Source: Burkholderia humptydooensis
Lineage (GTDB): Bacteria > Pseudomonadota > Gammaproteobacteria > Burkholderiales > Burkholderiaceae
NCBI RefSeq assembly: GCF_001513745.1
Contig: NZ_CP013382.1
Location: forward strand, 744,001-808,000
DNA: 64,000 nt
Reading direction: 5' to 3'
Shown here: one piece after another, positions 46,632 to 55,647 of the stretch
Layout: each line of letters starts with the position of its first letter
Numbering within the stretch: the stretch's first letter is position 1
The notes under the pieces: model-generated
What the model saw: only the letters and a program-made list of their open reading frames with translations
What the model was told of the DNA's origin: nothing
Database searches by the model: none
Position numbers and translations under genes: made by a program

Positions 46632-48983
46632 ATGACGCATCCCGTGTCCACGCCGCCGGCTTCGCCTGCCGCGCAGTGTCCGTTCCATCCCGCTTCGGCG
46701 GACGTCGCCCCGCATCCAGCCGGTTGCCCGGCGAGCGCGGCGGCGGCGGCATTCGATCCGTTCGCCGACGCCTATCAGCAGGACCCGCCCGAATATGTGC
46801 GCTGGGCGCGCGAGCAGGAGCCCGTGTTCTACAGTCCGAAGCTCGGCTACTGGGTGGTCGCGCGCTACGATGACATCAAGGCGATCTTCCGCGATAACCG
46901 GACGTTCAGCCCGTCGATCGCGCTCGAGAAGATCACGCCGACGGGCGCCGACGCAAACGCGGTGCTCGCATCGTATGGCTATGCGATGAACCGCACGCTC
47001 GTCAACGAGGACGAGCCCGCGCACATGGCGCGGCGGCGTCTGCTGATCGAGCCGTTCACGCCCGATGCGCTGCGCGCGCACGAGCCGATGGTGCGGCGGC
47101 TCGCGCGCGAATACGTTGACCGCTTCGTCGACGACGGCCGCGCGGACCTCGTCGACCAGATGCTGTGGGAAGTGCCACTCACGGTCGCGCTGCATTTCCT
47201 CGGCGTGCCCGAAGAGGACATGGACACGCTGCGCCAGTACTCGATCGCGCACACCGTCAACACGTGGGGAAGGCCGCGGCCCGACGAGCAGGTCGCGGTC
47301 GCGCACGCGGTCGGGCAGTTCTGGCAGTACGCGGGCAAGGTGCTCGAGAGGATGCGCGAGGATCCTTCGGGGCCTGGCTGGATGCAGTTCGGCATCCGCA
47401 TGCAACGCGAGCATCCGGACATCGTCACCGATTCGTACCTGCATTCGATGATGATGGCGGGCATCGTCGCGGCGCACGAAACCACCGCGAACGCCACAGC
47501 GAATGCGCTGAAGCTGCTGCTTCAGCATCCGCACGCGTGGCGCGAGCTGTGCGAAGCCCCTTCGCTGATTCCGAACGCGGTCGACGAATGCCTGCGCCAC
47601 AATGGCTCGATCGCCGCATGGCGGCGGATCGCGACGTGCGACACGATGGTCGGCGGCGTGGCGATTCCCGCCGGCGCGAAGCTGCTGATCGTCACGTCGT
47701 CGGCGAATCGCGACGAGCGCCGCTTCGCCGATCCGGACCTGTTCGACATCCACCGCGACGATTGCGCCGATCACCTGACGTTCGGCTATGGCTCGCATCA
47801 GTGCATGGGCAAGCATCTCGCGCGGATGGAGATGCAGATCTTCATCGACGAGCTGACGCGCCGCCTGCCGCACATGCGGCTTGCCGAGCAGCGCTTCACG
47901 TACATGCCGAACACATCGTTTCGCGGTCCGGAGCATCTGTGGGTCGAGTGGGACCCGGCCGCGAATCCGGAGCGGCGTCGCGCGGATGCGCGGCGCTCGG
48001 CGCTCGCCGTGCGGATCGGCGAATCGAACGCGCGCAGCGCGGGGCGCGCATTGTGCGTCGACAGCGTGACGCCCGCGGCCGAGCGCGTGCTGCGCGTGCG
48101 CCTCGTCGCGCCCGACGGCGCGGCGCTGCCGCGCTGGAGCGCGGGCGCGCATATCGACGTCGAATGCGGGGATACCGGCCTTTCCCGACAGTATTCGCTG
48201 TGCGGCGATCCGGCCGAGCGCGGCGCATACGAGATCGCGGTGCTGCGCGAGCCGGCGAGCCGCGGCGGCTCCGCCTGGATGCACGAGCGGCTGCGGCCCG
48301 GCATGCGCGTGACGATTCGCGGGCCGCGCAACCATTTCCGGCTCGACGCGCACGCGGGCCGCACGATCCTGATCGCGGGCGGCATCGGCATCACGCCGAT
48401 CGGCGCGATCGCGCGCGAAGCGCGTGCGCTCGGCATCGACTACACACTGCATTACTGCGGACGAAGCCGCCGGACGATGGCGTTCGTCGACGCGCTCGCC
48501 GCGCTGCATGGCGGGCGGCTTCGCCTGCACGTGTCGGACGAAGGCACGCGGCACGATTTCTCCGCGCTCGACGTCGCGCCCGGCACGCAGGTCTATGCGT
48601 GCGGGCCCGCGCGCATGCTCGACGCGCTCGCCGCCCGCGCCGCGCATTGGCCGGCGGACGCGCTGCGCGTCGAGCATTTCGCGGCCGCCGCGCCGCGCGT
48701 CGATCCGGCCGCCGAGCAACCGTTCGAAGTCGAGCTGAAGGATTCGGGGCTCACGCTGACGGTGCCCGCGAACCGCTCGCTGCTGGCGACGCTGCGCGCC
48801 GCGAACGTCGACGTGCAGAGCGATTGCGAGGAAGGGCTGTGCGGCTCGTGCGAGGTGCGTGTGCTCGCGGGCGAGGTCGATCATCGCGACAGCGTGCTGA
48901 GCGCGGGCGAGCGCGCGGCGAACACGCGCATGATGGCATGCTGCTCGCGCGCGAAGCGCGGGAGGATCGTGCTCGAGCTGTAG
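46632..48983 (+). CDS. Self-sufficient cytochrome P450, CYP116B type
   Basis: 783 residues holding three modules. P450 heme domain (about 35-440): I-helix GIVAAHETTANA (about 277-288) and heme loop FGYGSHQCMGKHLAR with ligand C391. FMN/NADH reductase domain (about 470-690): RQYSLCGDP and GGIGITPI. C-terminal plant-type [2Fe-2S] domain with C732, C737, C740 and C770. The order heme, FMN, 2Fe-2S is that of P450-RhF/CYP116B enzymes, which hydroxylate or dealkylate varied aromatic substrates without partner proteins. GGAGG at 46620-46624 precedes the ATG. A broken aromatic-acid transporter follows, suggesting an aromatic substrate. Regulation by the adjacent IclR protein is likely. Confidence 0.94.
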   Translation: MTHPVSTPPASPAAQCPFHPASADVAPHPAGCPASAAAAAFDPFADAYQQDPPEYVRWAREQEPVFYSPKLGYWVVARYDDIKAIFRDNRTFSPSIALEKITPTGADANAVLASYGYAMNRTLVNEDEPAHMARRRLLIEPFTPDALRAHEPMVRRLAREYVDRFVDDGRADLVDQMLWEVPLTVALHFLGVPEEDMDTLRQYSIAHTVNTWGRPRPDEQVAVAHAVGQFWQYAGKVLERMREDPSGPGWMQFGIRMQREHPDIVTDSYLHSMMMAGIVAAHETTANATANALKLLLQHPHAWRELCEAPSLIPNAVDECLRHNGSIAAWRRIATCDTMVGGVAIPAGAKLLIVTSSANRDERRFADPDLFDIHRDDCADHLTFGYGSHQCMGKHLARMEMQIFIDELTRRLPHMRLAEQRFTYMPNTSFRGPEHLWVEWDPAANPERRRADARRSALAVRIGESNARSAGRALCVDSVTPAAERVLRVRLVAPDGAALPRWSAGAHIDVECGDTGLSRQYSLCGDPAERGAYEIAVLREPASRGGSAWMHERLRPGMRVTIRGPRNHFRLDAHAGRTILIAGGIGITPIGAIAREARALGIDYTLHYCGRSRRTMAFVDALAALHGGRLRLHVSDEGTRHDFSALDVAPGTQVYACGPARMLDALAARAAHWPADALRVEHFAAAAPRVDPAAEQPFEVELKDSGLTLTVPANRSLLATLRAANVDVQSDCEEGLCGSCEVRVLAGEVDHRDSVLSAGERAANTRMMACCSRAKRGRIVLEL

Positions 48984-49044
48984 CGCGAAACCCTTTGCCC
49001 GGTGCAGCGCGGACGACGACGGCGACATGACAAGGAAACGACGA

Positions 49045-49758
49045 ATGACGACGCGAGTAGACGCGCGCGAGATGCTCGACAACCGCCGCTTCGGCGCATA
49101 TCAATGGGCGATCGTCGCGCTGTGCGCGGCGTGCCTCGTGATGGACGGTTTCGACGTGCAGGCGATGGGCTACGTCGCGCCCGTCGTGATCCGCGAATGG
49201 GGGATTGCGAAGGAGGCGCTGTCGCCCGTGTTTGGCGCCGGATTGTTCGGCATGCTGATCGGCTCGCTCGTGTTCAGCGCGCTTGCCGATCGGATCGGCC
49301 GGCGTCCGGTGCTGATCGGCGCGACGCTGTGCTTCTCCGTCTGCATGATCGCGACGGGCTTTGCGCAAGCGATTTCGCAACTGATCGACTGGCGCTTCGC
49401 AGCGGGGCTCGGGCTCGGCTGCATCATGCCGAACGCGATGGCGCTCGCCGGCGAATACAGTCCGCGGCGCATCCGCGTATCGCTGATGATGATCGTATCG
49501 TGCGGCTTCACCGTGGGCGGCGTGGCGGGCGGGCTCATCACCGCGGCGCTGATTCCGCACGTCGGCTGGCGAGCCGTGTTCTTCGTCGGCGCCGCGGGGA
49601 CGGAGGGGCGAGCGGCTCGCGCGGCGCCGGCGGCTCCGGGGCGAGGCCGGCCCCGTAGATCGCCGGCGGCGCCCACCGTGCGCGATGCGCCGAACGTCGA
49701 GCGCGCCGGCATCGAATCGTTGCGTCGCGGCCTGGCCAAAGCGTCTCGCGCATCCTAA
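49045..49758 (+). pseudogene. Aromatic-acid/H+ symporter (AAHS, MFS), C-terminal half lost
   Basis: The first roughly 185 residues are a typical AAHS N-terminal half: CLVMDGFDVQAMGYVAP, GMLIGSLVFSALADRIGRRP, SRRRIRVSLM-like SPRRIRVSLMMIVSCGFTVG and WRAVFFVGAAG, about six membrane segments. After GAAG the frame continues with Arg/Ala/Pro-rich, non-membrane sequence to 49758. The family is about 440 residues, so the C-terminal six segments were deleted. ATG 49045 has AAGGA upstream; 49027 is less likely. It lies 61 bases after the P450 gene and probably once imported its substrate. Confidence 0.85.
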
Positions 49759-50092
49759 TTTAAGAATATGCGTCGCCGCGCGATACGCGATACGCGATAC
49801 GCGATACGCGATTCGCGATTCGCGATTCGCGTCGACGCGAGCGAGACGGGAGCGGGTGTCCGGCATCGACAACGCGATTGCAGCCGGCGGTCCGCGAAGC
49901 CGCTATTGCGGCGAAGCGATCGCAACAGGTTGATCCGAATGAAATGCCGAGCCGGATTGACACGGCGATGTCAACGCGCAAGCGCGATCGAATGCGTGCT
50001 GCATCCGATGTGCGCCTGCACGGCGTCGCCGCGTTCGTTCGGAAGCATCCGCACCTGCATTTCACGAATTTCACGAGCCGAGGAGAACCGCG
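49759..50092. other. 334-base gap with heptamer repeat, upstream of the patatin gene
   Basis: Apart from the tandem repeat, the stretch contains only promoter-type sequence for the patatin-like gene (GAGGAG upstream of its ATG). The long broken coding capacity to the left suggests that the right half of the former transporter region was lost here. Confidence 0.4.
49780..49828. repeat. 7-bp tandem repeat, seven copies in two variants
   Basis: GCGATAC is repeated four times, followed directly by GCGATTC three times. It lies in the 334-base gap between the broken transporter and the patatin gene. It is a simple-sequence repeat likely to vary in copy number. A frame through it would shift with copy number, but no gene clearly crosses it. 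Confidence 0.9.
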
Positions 50093-51094
50093 ATGGCATT
50101 CAAGATTCTCAGTTGCGACGGTGGCGGCATCAGGGGATTGATCACCGCGTTGCTCATTCAGGATCTCGATCGACGCAGCGGCATCCTGGCGAAGGCGGAC
50201 GGCTTCGCCGGCACGTCGACGGGCGGCCTGCTCGCGCTCGCGCTTGCGCGCGGCGTGTCGATTTCCGAAGTCGTCGACGTCTACCGGAACCGGGGAGCCG
50301 AGATATTCCAGGAGAGCGGCGCGTGGCTTGAGCAGAGAGAGACGATCGCGACGGGCGCGGCGAGCTTCGCCGCGTCCGCCGGGCCGGGGCTTTTCGCGTG
50401 CCAGTACGTGAACACCGGGCTCAAGCGCATCGCGCAGGAACTGCTGCGCGGCGGCGATCTGACCGAGTTGCGCCGGCTGACCGTCATCAATTCGTCACGG
50501 CTATGGGACCCGGCGCTGCGCAGTTGGTCCGCATGCACGTTCTCGAACGCGAGCGGCAATGCGTATCGCCATGTCGCGCTTGTCGACGCGGCGCTCGCGA
50601 CGTCGGCCGCGCCTTCGTATTTTCCGCCGTACGAAGTGCCGTCGCTCGGCTATTTCGCGGACGGCGGCCTGTTCGCGAACAATCCTTCGATGACGGCCGT
50701 TTCCGAGGCGCTTGCGAGCCGTCTCGGCGGCGAGCTCGGCAATTTGCGGGTGCTGTCGCTCGGCACCGGCATCAGTCAGGAAGGCATCCGCCCGAGCGCG
50801 ATCGGCGATCCGCTCAGATGGGGCGTGACGACGTGGTTTTGGCCCCTCGAGAGCCACGATGTGCCGGCATCGGCGCTGCTCGGTCTCACACTCGATACGA
50901 CCGCGATGCTCGCGACGCAGCAGGCGACGCAATTGCTCGGCGGATGCTACCGGCGCGCGAATTTCGTGCTCGGCGAAACGGTCGGGCTCGACGACTGGCG
51001 CAAGGCGCCGCTGCTGGAGAGCGAAACGGCCGCGTACATGAAGACGCCGGCGTGGGAGGGCGTCTGCCAGTGGGTCGACGCGAACTGGCGCTGA
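50093..51094 (+). CDS. Patatin-like phospholipase
   Basis: 333 residues. The patatin fold is marked by the oxyanion loop DGGGIRG (residues 9-15), the nucleophile elbow GTSTG with S42, and DGG with D190 (FADGGLFANNP), giving the Ser-Asp dyad of lipid acyl hydrolases. No signal peptide is evident. Patatin-like enzymes in proteobacteria cleave membrane phospholipids and can be secreted by T3SS, T6SS or T5SS, but no specific link is seen here. ATG 50093 is preceded by GAGGAG. Alone on its strand segment. Confidence 0.92.
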   Translation: MAFKILSCDGGGIRGLITALLIQDLDRRSGILAKADGFAGTSTGGLLALALARGVSISEVVDVYRNRGAEIFQESGAWLEQRETIATGAASFAASAGPGLFACQYVNTGLKRIAQELLRGGDLTELRRLTVINSSRLWDPALRSWSACTFSNASGNAYRHVALVDAALATSAAPSYFPPYEVPSLGYFADGGLFANNPSMTAVSEALASRLGGELGNLRVLSLGTGISQEGIRPSAIGDPLRWGVTTWFWPLESHDVPASALLGLTLDTTAMLATQQATQLLGGCYRRANFVLGETVGLDDWRKAPLLESETAAYMKTPAWEGVCQWVDANWR

Positions 51095-51375
51095 CGCCGC
51101 GCGCGAATCGCTCGCGAAAGATGGACGACGAAGACGGTTCCAGTCTTGAATGAAGCGGAATGAAAAGCGAATGCGAAAATAGTGCGTTAAATAGCCGTTT
51201 AACGAATTGAATGAGACTGAAGCCGATTATGCCCAATCGTCGGGATGACTGAGATTGAGTGATTCGCACGCGGCGCTTCTCGCGTCTTCCGGTATCTCCC
51301 ACGTTTTCCCTAGTGCGCCTGATCGTTCGCGCTGCCGATATCCAAGAAAAAAGAGAAATCGGGAATGAGGGCATC
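51095..51375. other. 281-base gap, no gene recognised
   Basis: It is AT-richer near 51170-51235 and probably contains the promoter of the response regulator. No terminator was identified for the patatin gene. Confidence 0.3.
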
Positions 51376-52806
51376 ATGAGCGAACGAGCGAAAGCGAGCA
51401 GTCCTTCGATATCGATACCCAGCAACGGGTCCGCCGGGGAGGACGACGCACGGCCGGCGTGTGCGGCGGGCGACGCGCCCGCCGATGAGCCGGTCGTGCT
51501 GCTCGTCGACGACGAGCCGAGCGTGCTGTCGTCGCTCAAGCGCGTGTTCCGCCCGAAGCGTTACCGGATGCTGTGCGCCGACAGCGGCGAAGCGGCGCTC
51601 GCCCTGCTGGCCGCGGGCGAAGTCGACGTGGTCGTGTCCGATATGCGGATGCCGCGGATGAGCGGCGCGGAACTTCTCGCGCGCGTGGGCGAACGGCATC
51701 CGGACACGATGCGCATTCTGCTGACCGGTTATTCCGAAATCGATTCGGCGGTGCGCGCGATCAACGAAGCGGGCATCTACCGGTACCTGACGAAGCCGTG
51801 GGACGATCACGACCTGTTGCTGACCGTCGAGCAGGCGCTCGAGCAGCAGCGCCTGCGCCGCGAGACCGCGCGGCTCGACGCGCTCACGCGCAAGCAGAAC
51901 GACGCGTTGCGCGCGTTCAATGCGGGGCTCGAAGCGCAGGTGCAGGCGCGCGTCGAGGAGATCCGCCAGACGATGCTGTTTCTCGAAGACGCGCAGCGCG
52001 ACCTGACGCACAATTTCACCGCGATGGTTCAGGCGTGCGCGAACATGATCGAGCTGCGCTGCGGCGCGCCCGGCGGCGAATCGCAGCGCGTCGGCGAGGC
52101 GGCGCGCAATCTGGCGCTCGCGCTCGGCATGAGCGGCTGGCAAGCGCAGGAGCTGTTCTTCGCGGGGCTGCTGCACGGCATCGGCAAGCTGTCGTTGCCG
52201 GACGAGCTGCTGCACAAGCCGCTCGACCGGATGGCGCCGGACGAGAGCCGGCTCTATTTCCAGCACCCGTTGCGCGCGCAGATGGTGCTCACGCCGGTTC
52301 AGCAGCTCGGCCGCGTCGCGCACCTGATCCATCATCAATACGAGCGATTCGACGGGCGCGGCACGCCCGACGGACTCGCCGCCAACGCGATTCCGCTCGG
52401 CTCGCGCATTCTGGCCGTCGCGCGCGACTTCGACGCGCTGTGCAGCGGCAGCATGTTCAAGCGGCTGTACACCGTGCAGCAGGCAATGGCGGTGCTCGTC
52501 TCGCAAGCCGGTCTGCGCTACGACGCGCGCGTCGTCGACCGGTTCGTCGCGCTCTCGAAGGAATCGCCGGCGCTCGACCGGCGCGCGAGCGTATCGCGAA
52601 TCAACGCTTCGCAACTCGCGGAAGGCATGCGGCTTGCCGACGACCTGCACAACAGCCGTGGCATCCTGCTGATGACGAAGGGCAGCGTCGTGTCGTCGCA
52701 TCAGGCCGCGCAGGTGCGCCGTTTCGAAGCGAACGAAGTGGCTCCGTTCGTGATTTTCGTCGATGCGGGAAGCGGCGAGCCGCCGCCGCGCGGCCTGCTC
52801 GATTGA
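51376..52806 (+). CDS. Response regulator with degenerate HD-GYP output domain
   Basis: 476 residues. Receiver domain (about 38-155) with DDEPS and phospho-acceptor in VVSDMRMPRMSG (about D89). A coiled-coil linker (about 155-225) leads to an HD-GYP-type domain, as in RpfG c-di-GMP phosphodiesterases. The first metal site reads LLHGIGKL at residues 266-272, with glycine at the place of the HD aspartate. The GYP motif reads DGRGTPDGL. Loss of the metal-binding Asp should abolish or strongly reduce phosphodiesterase activity, so a binding or adaptor role is possible. A kinase fragment follows 72 bases later. Confidence 0.85.
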   Translation: MSERAKASSPSISIPSNGSAGEDDARPACAAGDAPADEPVVLLVDDEPSVLSSLKRVFRPKRYRMLCADSGEAALALLAAGEVDVVVSDMRMPRMSGAELLARVGERHPDTMRILLTGYSEIDSAVRAINEAGIYRYLTKPWDDHDLLLTVEQALEQQRLRRETARLDALTRKQNDALRAFNAGLEAQVQARVEEIRQTMLFLEDAQRDLTHNFTAMVQACANMIELRCGAPGGESQRVGEAARNLALALGMSGWQAQELFFAGLLHGIGKLSLPDELLHKPLDRMAPDESRLYFQHPLRAQMVLTPVQQLGRVAHLIHHQYERFDGRGTPDGLAANAIPLGSRILAVARDFDALCSGSMFKRLYTVQQAMAVLVSQAGLRYDARVVDRFVALSKESPALDRRASVSRINASQLAEGMRLADDLHNSRGILLMTKGSVVSSHQAAQVRRFEANEVAPFVIFVDAGSGEPPPRGLLD

Positions 52807-52878
52807 CGCATCGCGGCTCGCGGCGGCGATCGGCGCCGCGCCCGGCCACGAAGACATCGGCGCGTTTGACGCCGTCTG

Positions 52879-53691
52879 ATGAAGGGGAGATCTGGCGTGA
52901 CCTCGTTGTCCTCTTCGATTCCCGCCGTGCACTCGACATGCGCTGCCGCGCGCGCTGTTCACGGCCGAGACCGCGCTGCTCGAATCGCTGCAGACGTTCA
53001 CGATCGAGAGCGGGCTCGCCTGCGCGCCGCGCACGAGGAAGTCGATCTCGATTACCTGCGCCGGGACATCGGAACGCTGATCGACGAATCGATCGAGGGC
53101 GCGCCGCGCGTGCGGCGGATCGTGCAGGACCTGCGCGACTTCTCGCGTGCGGGCAGCGAGGAATGGAACTTCGCCGACATCCACGAGGGATTTGAGGCGA
53201 CGCGGACCGTCGTGCGCAGCGAGCTGAAGTACGAGGCGGAGGTCGTCAAGGATTACGGCGAGCTGCCGGCCGTCGAATGCATGCCGTCGCAGTTGAACCA
53301 GGTCGTGATGAACCTGCTGATGAACGCCGCGCACGCAATTGCCGAGCGCGGCACGATCACGATCCGCACGCGCCGGGACGGCGACGGCGTGACGATCGCG
53401 ATCGAGGATACGGGCGTGGGCATTCCGGCGGACCGGCTCGCGAAGATCTTCGATCCGTTCCATACGACGAAGCCGGTCGGCAAGGGCACGGGGCTCGGGC
53501 TATCGGTGTCGTACGGGATCGTCGAAAAGCACGGCGGCCGGATAGCGGTCGACAGCGAGCCGGGCAACGGCTCGCGCTTCACGATCTGGCTGCCGATCGT
53601 TCGGCAGCGATCGCTTCAGGATGCGTCGGCCGGCGTGCGTCGATGCGTGCCGGATGCGCCGAGTGTGCGGCAGCGGCGCTGGCGCCGATGA
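52879..53691 (+). pseudogene. Sensor histidine kinase, 5' and H-box region lost
   Basis: The recognisable part runs from about 53040: IEGAPRVRRIVQDLRDFSR (end of the dimerisation helices), the N-box QVVMNLLMNAAHAIAE, then DTGVGIPADRL, DPFHTTKPVGKGTGLGLSVSYGIV, a complete HATPase domain. Upstream sequence is Arg/Ala-rich and not kinase-like, and no HExxNPL-type H-box is present. The phospho-accepting histidine is therefore missing. It probably was the partner of the preceding response regulator. Confidence 0.8.
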
Positions 53692-53746
53692 CATGCGCGC
53701 TTTCGGTGCGCACGTTCGAACCGATTCGACGTCGCCCGGCCGGGTC

Positions 53747-54145
53747 TCACGTCGCGAGCGGCGTTTCATGCAGATGCCGCCAGACGATGCGCGACGCCGC
53801 GTCGTACTCGAACACGACCGTCGAGCGTCTCGTGTTCGGGCGATCTTCACCGTCGATCTGCGTTTCCCGGTAGCCGATCACCGCGCCGTCGCGCCACGCG
53901 CCGATCCGTTGCAGTTCGTCGATCTCGATGCGCAGCCCCGGACGTTGGCCGTGTCCCCGGCGGAACAGTTCGTCGAGGCCGGCGCGGTCGAGCGACGCGC
54001 CGCGCGCGGCGATCATCGAGAAATGCGGCGAAAAGCGGCCCAGCAATGCGGGCAGGCGGTCGAATTCGGCCTGCCCGGACAACCAACGCTCGATGTCGAC
54101 GTGCGCGTCGATGACTTCCTGAAAATACGGGTTCGTTTCGTTCAT
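53747..54145 (-). CDS. NTF2/SnoaL-like small protein (DUF4440-like)
   Basis: 132 residues, with a layout of the NTF2-like fold: an N-terminal helix, EVIDAHVDIERWLSG, FSPHFSMIAARG, and the closing strands ETQIDGEDRPNTRRSTVVF and VWRHLHETPL. Such proteins are often isomerases or hydrolases, or have no known activity. ATG 54145 overlaps the stop of the MFS gene upstream on the minus strand by four bases, so the two are translated together and probably act on the same compound. Confidence 0.75.
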   Translation of the reverse strand: MNETNPYFQEVIDAHVDIERWLSGQAEFDRLPALLGRFSPHFSMIAARGASLDRAGLDELFRRGHGQRPGLRIEIDELQRIGAWRDGAVIGYRETQIDGEDRPNTRRSTVVFEYDAASRIVWRHLHETPLAT

Positions 54146-55557
54146 GATCGACTCGATTGGGTGTCCACGGAAACAGCGGGCGAGACCGCCGCGCGACGCG
54201 AGCCGAGCCGCGCGACGAGCGGCAGCGGCAGCAGCGTCAGCAGCGCGCCGAGCGCAAAGCACTGACGATACGCAAGCGGCGCGGCGCCGCCGTTGAACGT
54301 CAGCAGGAAATTGAGCGCGCTGCCGAGCGCGGCGACGCCCAGACAGAAACTCAACTGACGATTGAGGTTCCAGAGCGCGCTCGCTTCGCCCATGCTGGCG
54401 GCTGGCACGTCGAGAAACGCGGCGCTTTGCGACGTGCTCGTGCAGAGGCTCGCGCCGAAGCCCATCGCGGCGTAGGCCAGCACGCGGCCCGCCTCGTGCG
54501 CCGCGAACGGCGTTGCGAGCAGTGCGACGCCGACGCAGTCGATCACGATGCCGCAGGCGAGCAGCGGCCTTGCGCCGGCCGATGGGAAGACACGCCGTGT
54601 CGTCGCGATCGCGGCGAACGATGCGGCGGACCACGGCACCATCAGCGCGCCGACCTGCGTCGCGCTGAGCCCCAGCGCGTTCTGCAGAAAGAGCGATGCG
54701 ATCAGATTCACGCCCGTGAAGACGCCGGGCACGCACAGATAGACGACGATGCCGACGCGCGGGAGCGGCTGCGAGAGCAGCGCGAGATCGAGCAGCGGCG
54801 CGCTCGATCGGCGCGCATGTCGGACGTATGCGAGGCCGGCGGCGCACGCGGTCGCGAGCGCGGCGATCGCCGGCATTTCCGCGCCGCGCCGGCTCGCGAA
54901 CGTGAGGCCGAGCAGCAGCGCGACGAGCGCGGCCGCGCTGAGGCCGAGGCCCGCTGCATCGAGCGGGCGAGGCGCATCGCTGGCGACGTCGGCAGGCAGC
55001 CACGCGAGCGCGAGCGCGCACGACAACGCGGCGAGCGCGAGCATTCCCGCAAACACAGCGCGCCACGAGGCATGGTCGACGATCACGCCGCCGAGCGCGG
55101 GCGACGTCGCGGGAACGAGCAGCGCGACCATCATCACGATCGATGTCAGGCGGGCGCGCGCTTCGCGCGGATAGGCGCGATAGGTCATCGCCTGGCCCAC
55201 GGGAATCAGCAGGCCGCCGCCGAGCCCCTGCACGAGCCGCGACGCGAGCAGCGCGCCGATCGACTGCGCGCTCGCCGCGCCGGCGCTGCCGAGCGCGAAC
55301 ACGAGCAGCGACGCCGCGAGCAGACGGCGCTCGCCGAACCGGTGCGCGAGCCACGCGCCGAGCGGAATCACGACGGTGAGCCCGAGCATGTAGAGGTTGC
55401 CGATCCACGCGAGCTGCGCGACCGATGCGTGCAGCTCGCGCTGCAGCGCCGGGTACGCGGCGTTGATCGCGAACATGTTCGCGAGGTCGATCGAGAAGCC
55501 GAGCAGATAGACGGCGGCGATGTGTGAGCGGGCGGACATGGAAGCAGCCGGTGACAT
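54142..55557 (-). CDS. MFS drug-efflux transporter, DHA2-like
   Basis: 471 residues with about 14 hydrophobic segments, the DHA2 (EmrB/QacA) count. The family motif near segments 2-3 reads PLGAWLAHRFGERRLL, and motif C-like GGLLIPVGQAM with PALGGVIVD occurs in segment 5. It begins at 55557 (or ATG 55539) and overlaps the NTF2-like gene at its end. It is divergent from the LysR gene, which probably controls it in response to the exported compound. Confidence 0.88.
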   Translation of the reverse strand: MSPAASMSARSHIAAVYLLGFSIDLANMFAINAAYPALQRELHASVAQLAWIGNLYMLGLTVVIPLGAWLAHRFGERRLLAASLLVFALGSAGAASAQSIGALLASRLVQGLGGGLLIPVGQAMTYRAYPREARARLTSIVMMVALLVPATSPALGGVIVDHASWRAVFAGMLALAALSCALALAWLPADVASDAPRPLDAAGLGLSAAALVALLLGLTFASRRGAEMPAIAALATACAAGLAYVRHARRSSAPLLDLALLSQPLPRVGIVVYLCVPGVFTGVNLIASLFLQNALGLSATQVGALMVPWSAASFAAIATTRRVFPSAGARPLLACGIVIDCVGVALLATPFAAHEAGRVLAYAAMGFGASLCTSTSQSAAFLDVPAASMGEASALWNLNRQLSFCLGVAALGSALNFLLTFNGGAAPLAYRQCFALGALLTLLPLPLVARLGSRRAAVSPAVSVDTQSSRS

Positions 55558-55593
55558 CAGGCTGCGTAGTGTAAAGTCCGCGATCCGTGGCCG

Positions 55594-55619
55594 TCAGTCC
55601 GATTGACCGGATAGACTGA
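55594..55619. promoter_or_regulatory. Candidate LysR-type operator
   Basis: TCAGTC (55594-55599) and GACTGA (55614-55619) form an inverted repeat with a 14-base spacer in the 90-base divergent region between the MFS and LysR genes. LysR regulators usually bind such sites next to their own gene. Low certainty. Confidence 0.35.
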
Positions 55620-55647
55620 TCGAAAAATTTTGACAATCGAGGGCGCG

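Noticed and set aside
46596..49082. 828-codon minus-strand frame opposite the P450 gene
   Set aside because: Shadow of a real gene on the other strand; composition is Arg/His/Ala-rich without domain motifs.
49780..49828. Possible CRISPR array
   Set aside because: The 7-bp units are contiguous with no spacers; it is a simple tandem repeat. No CRISPR repeats or cas genes were seen anywhere.
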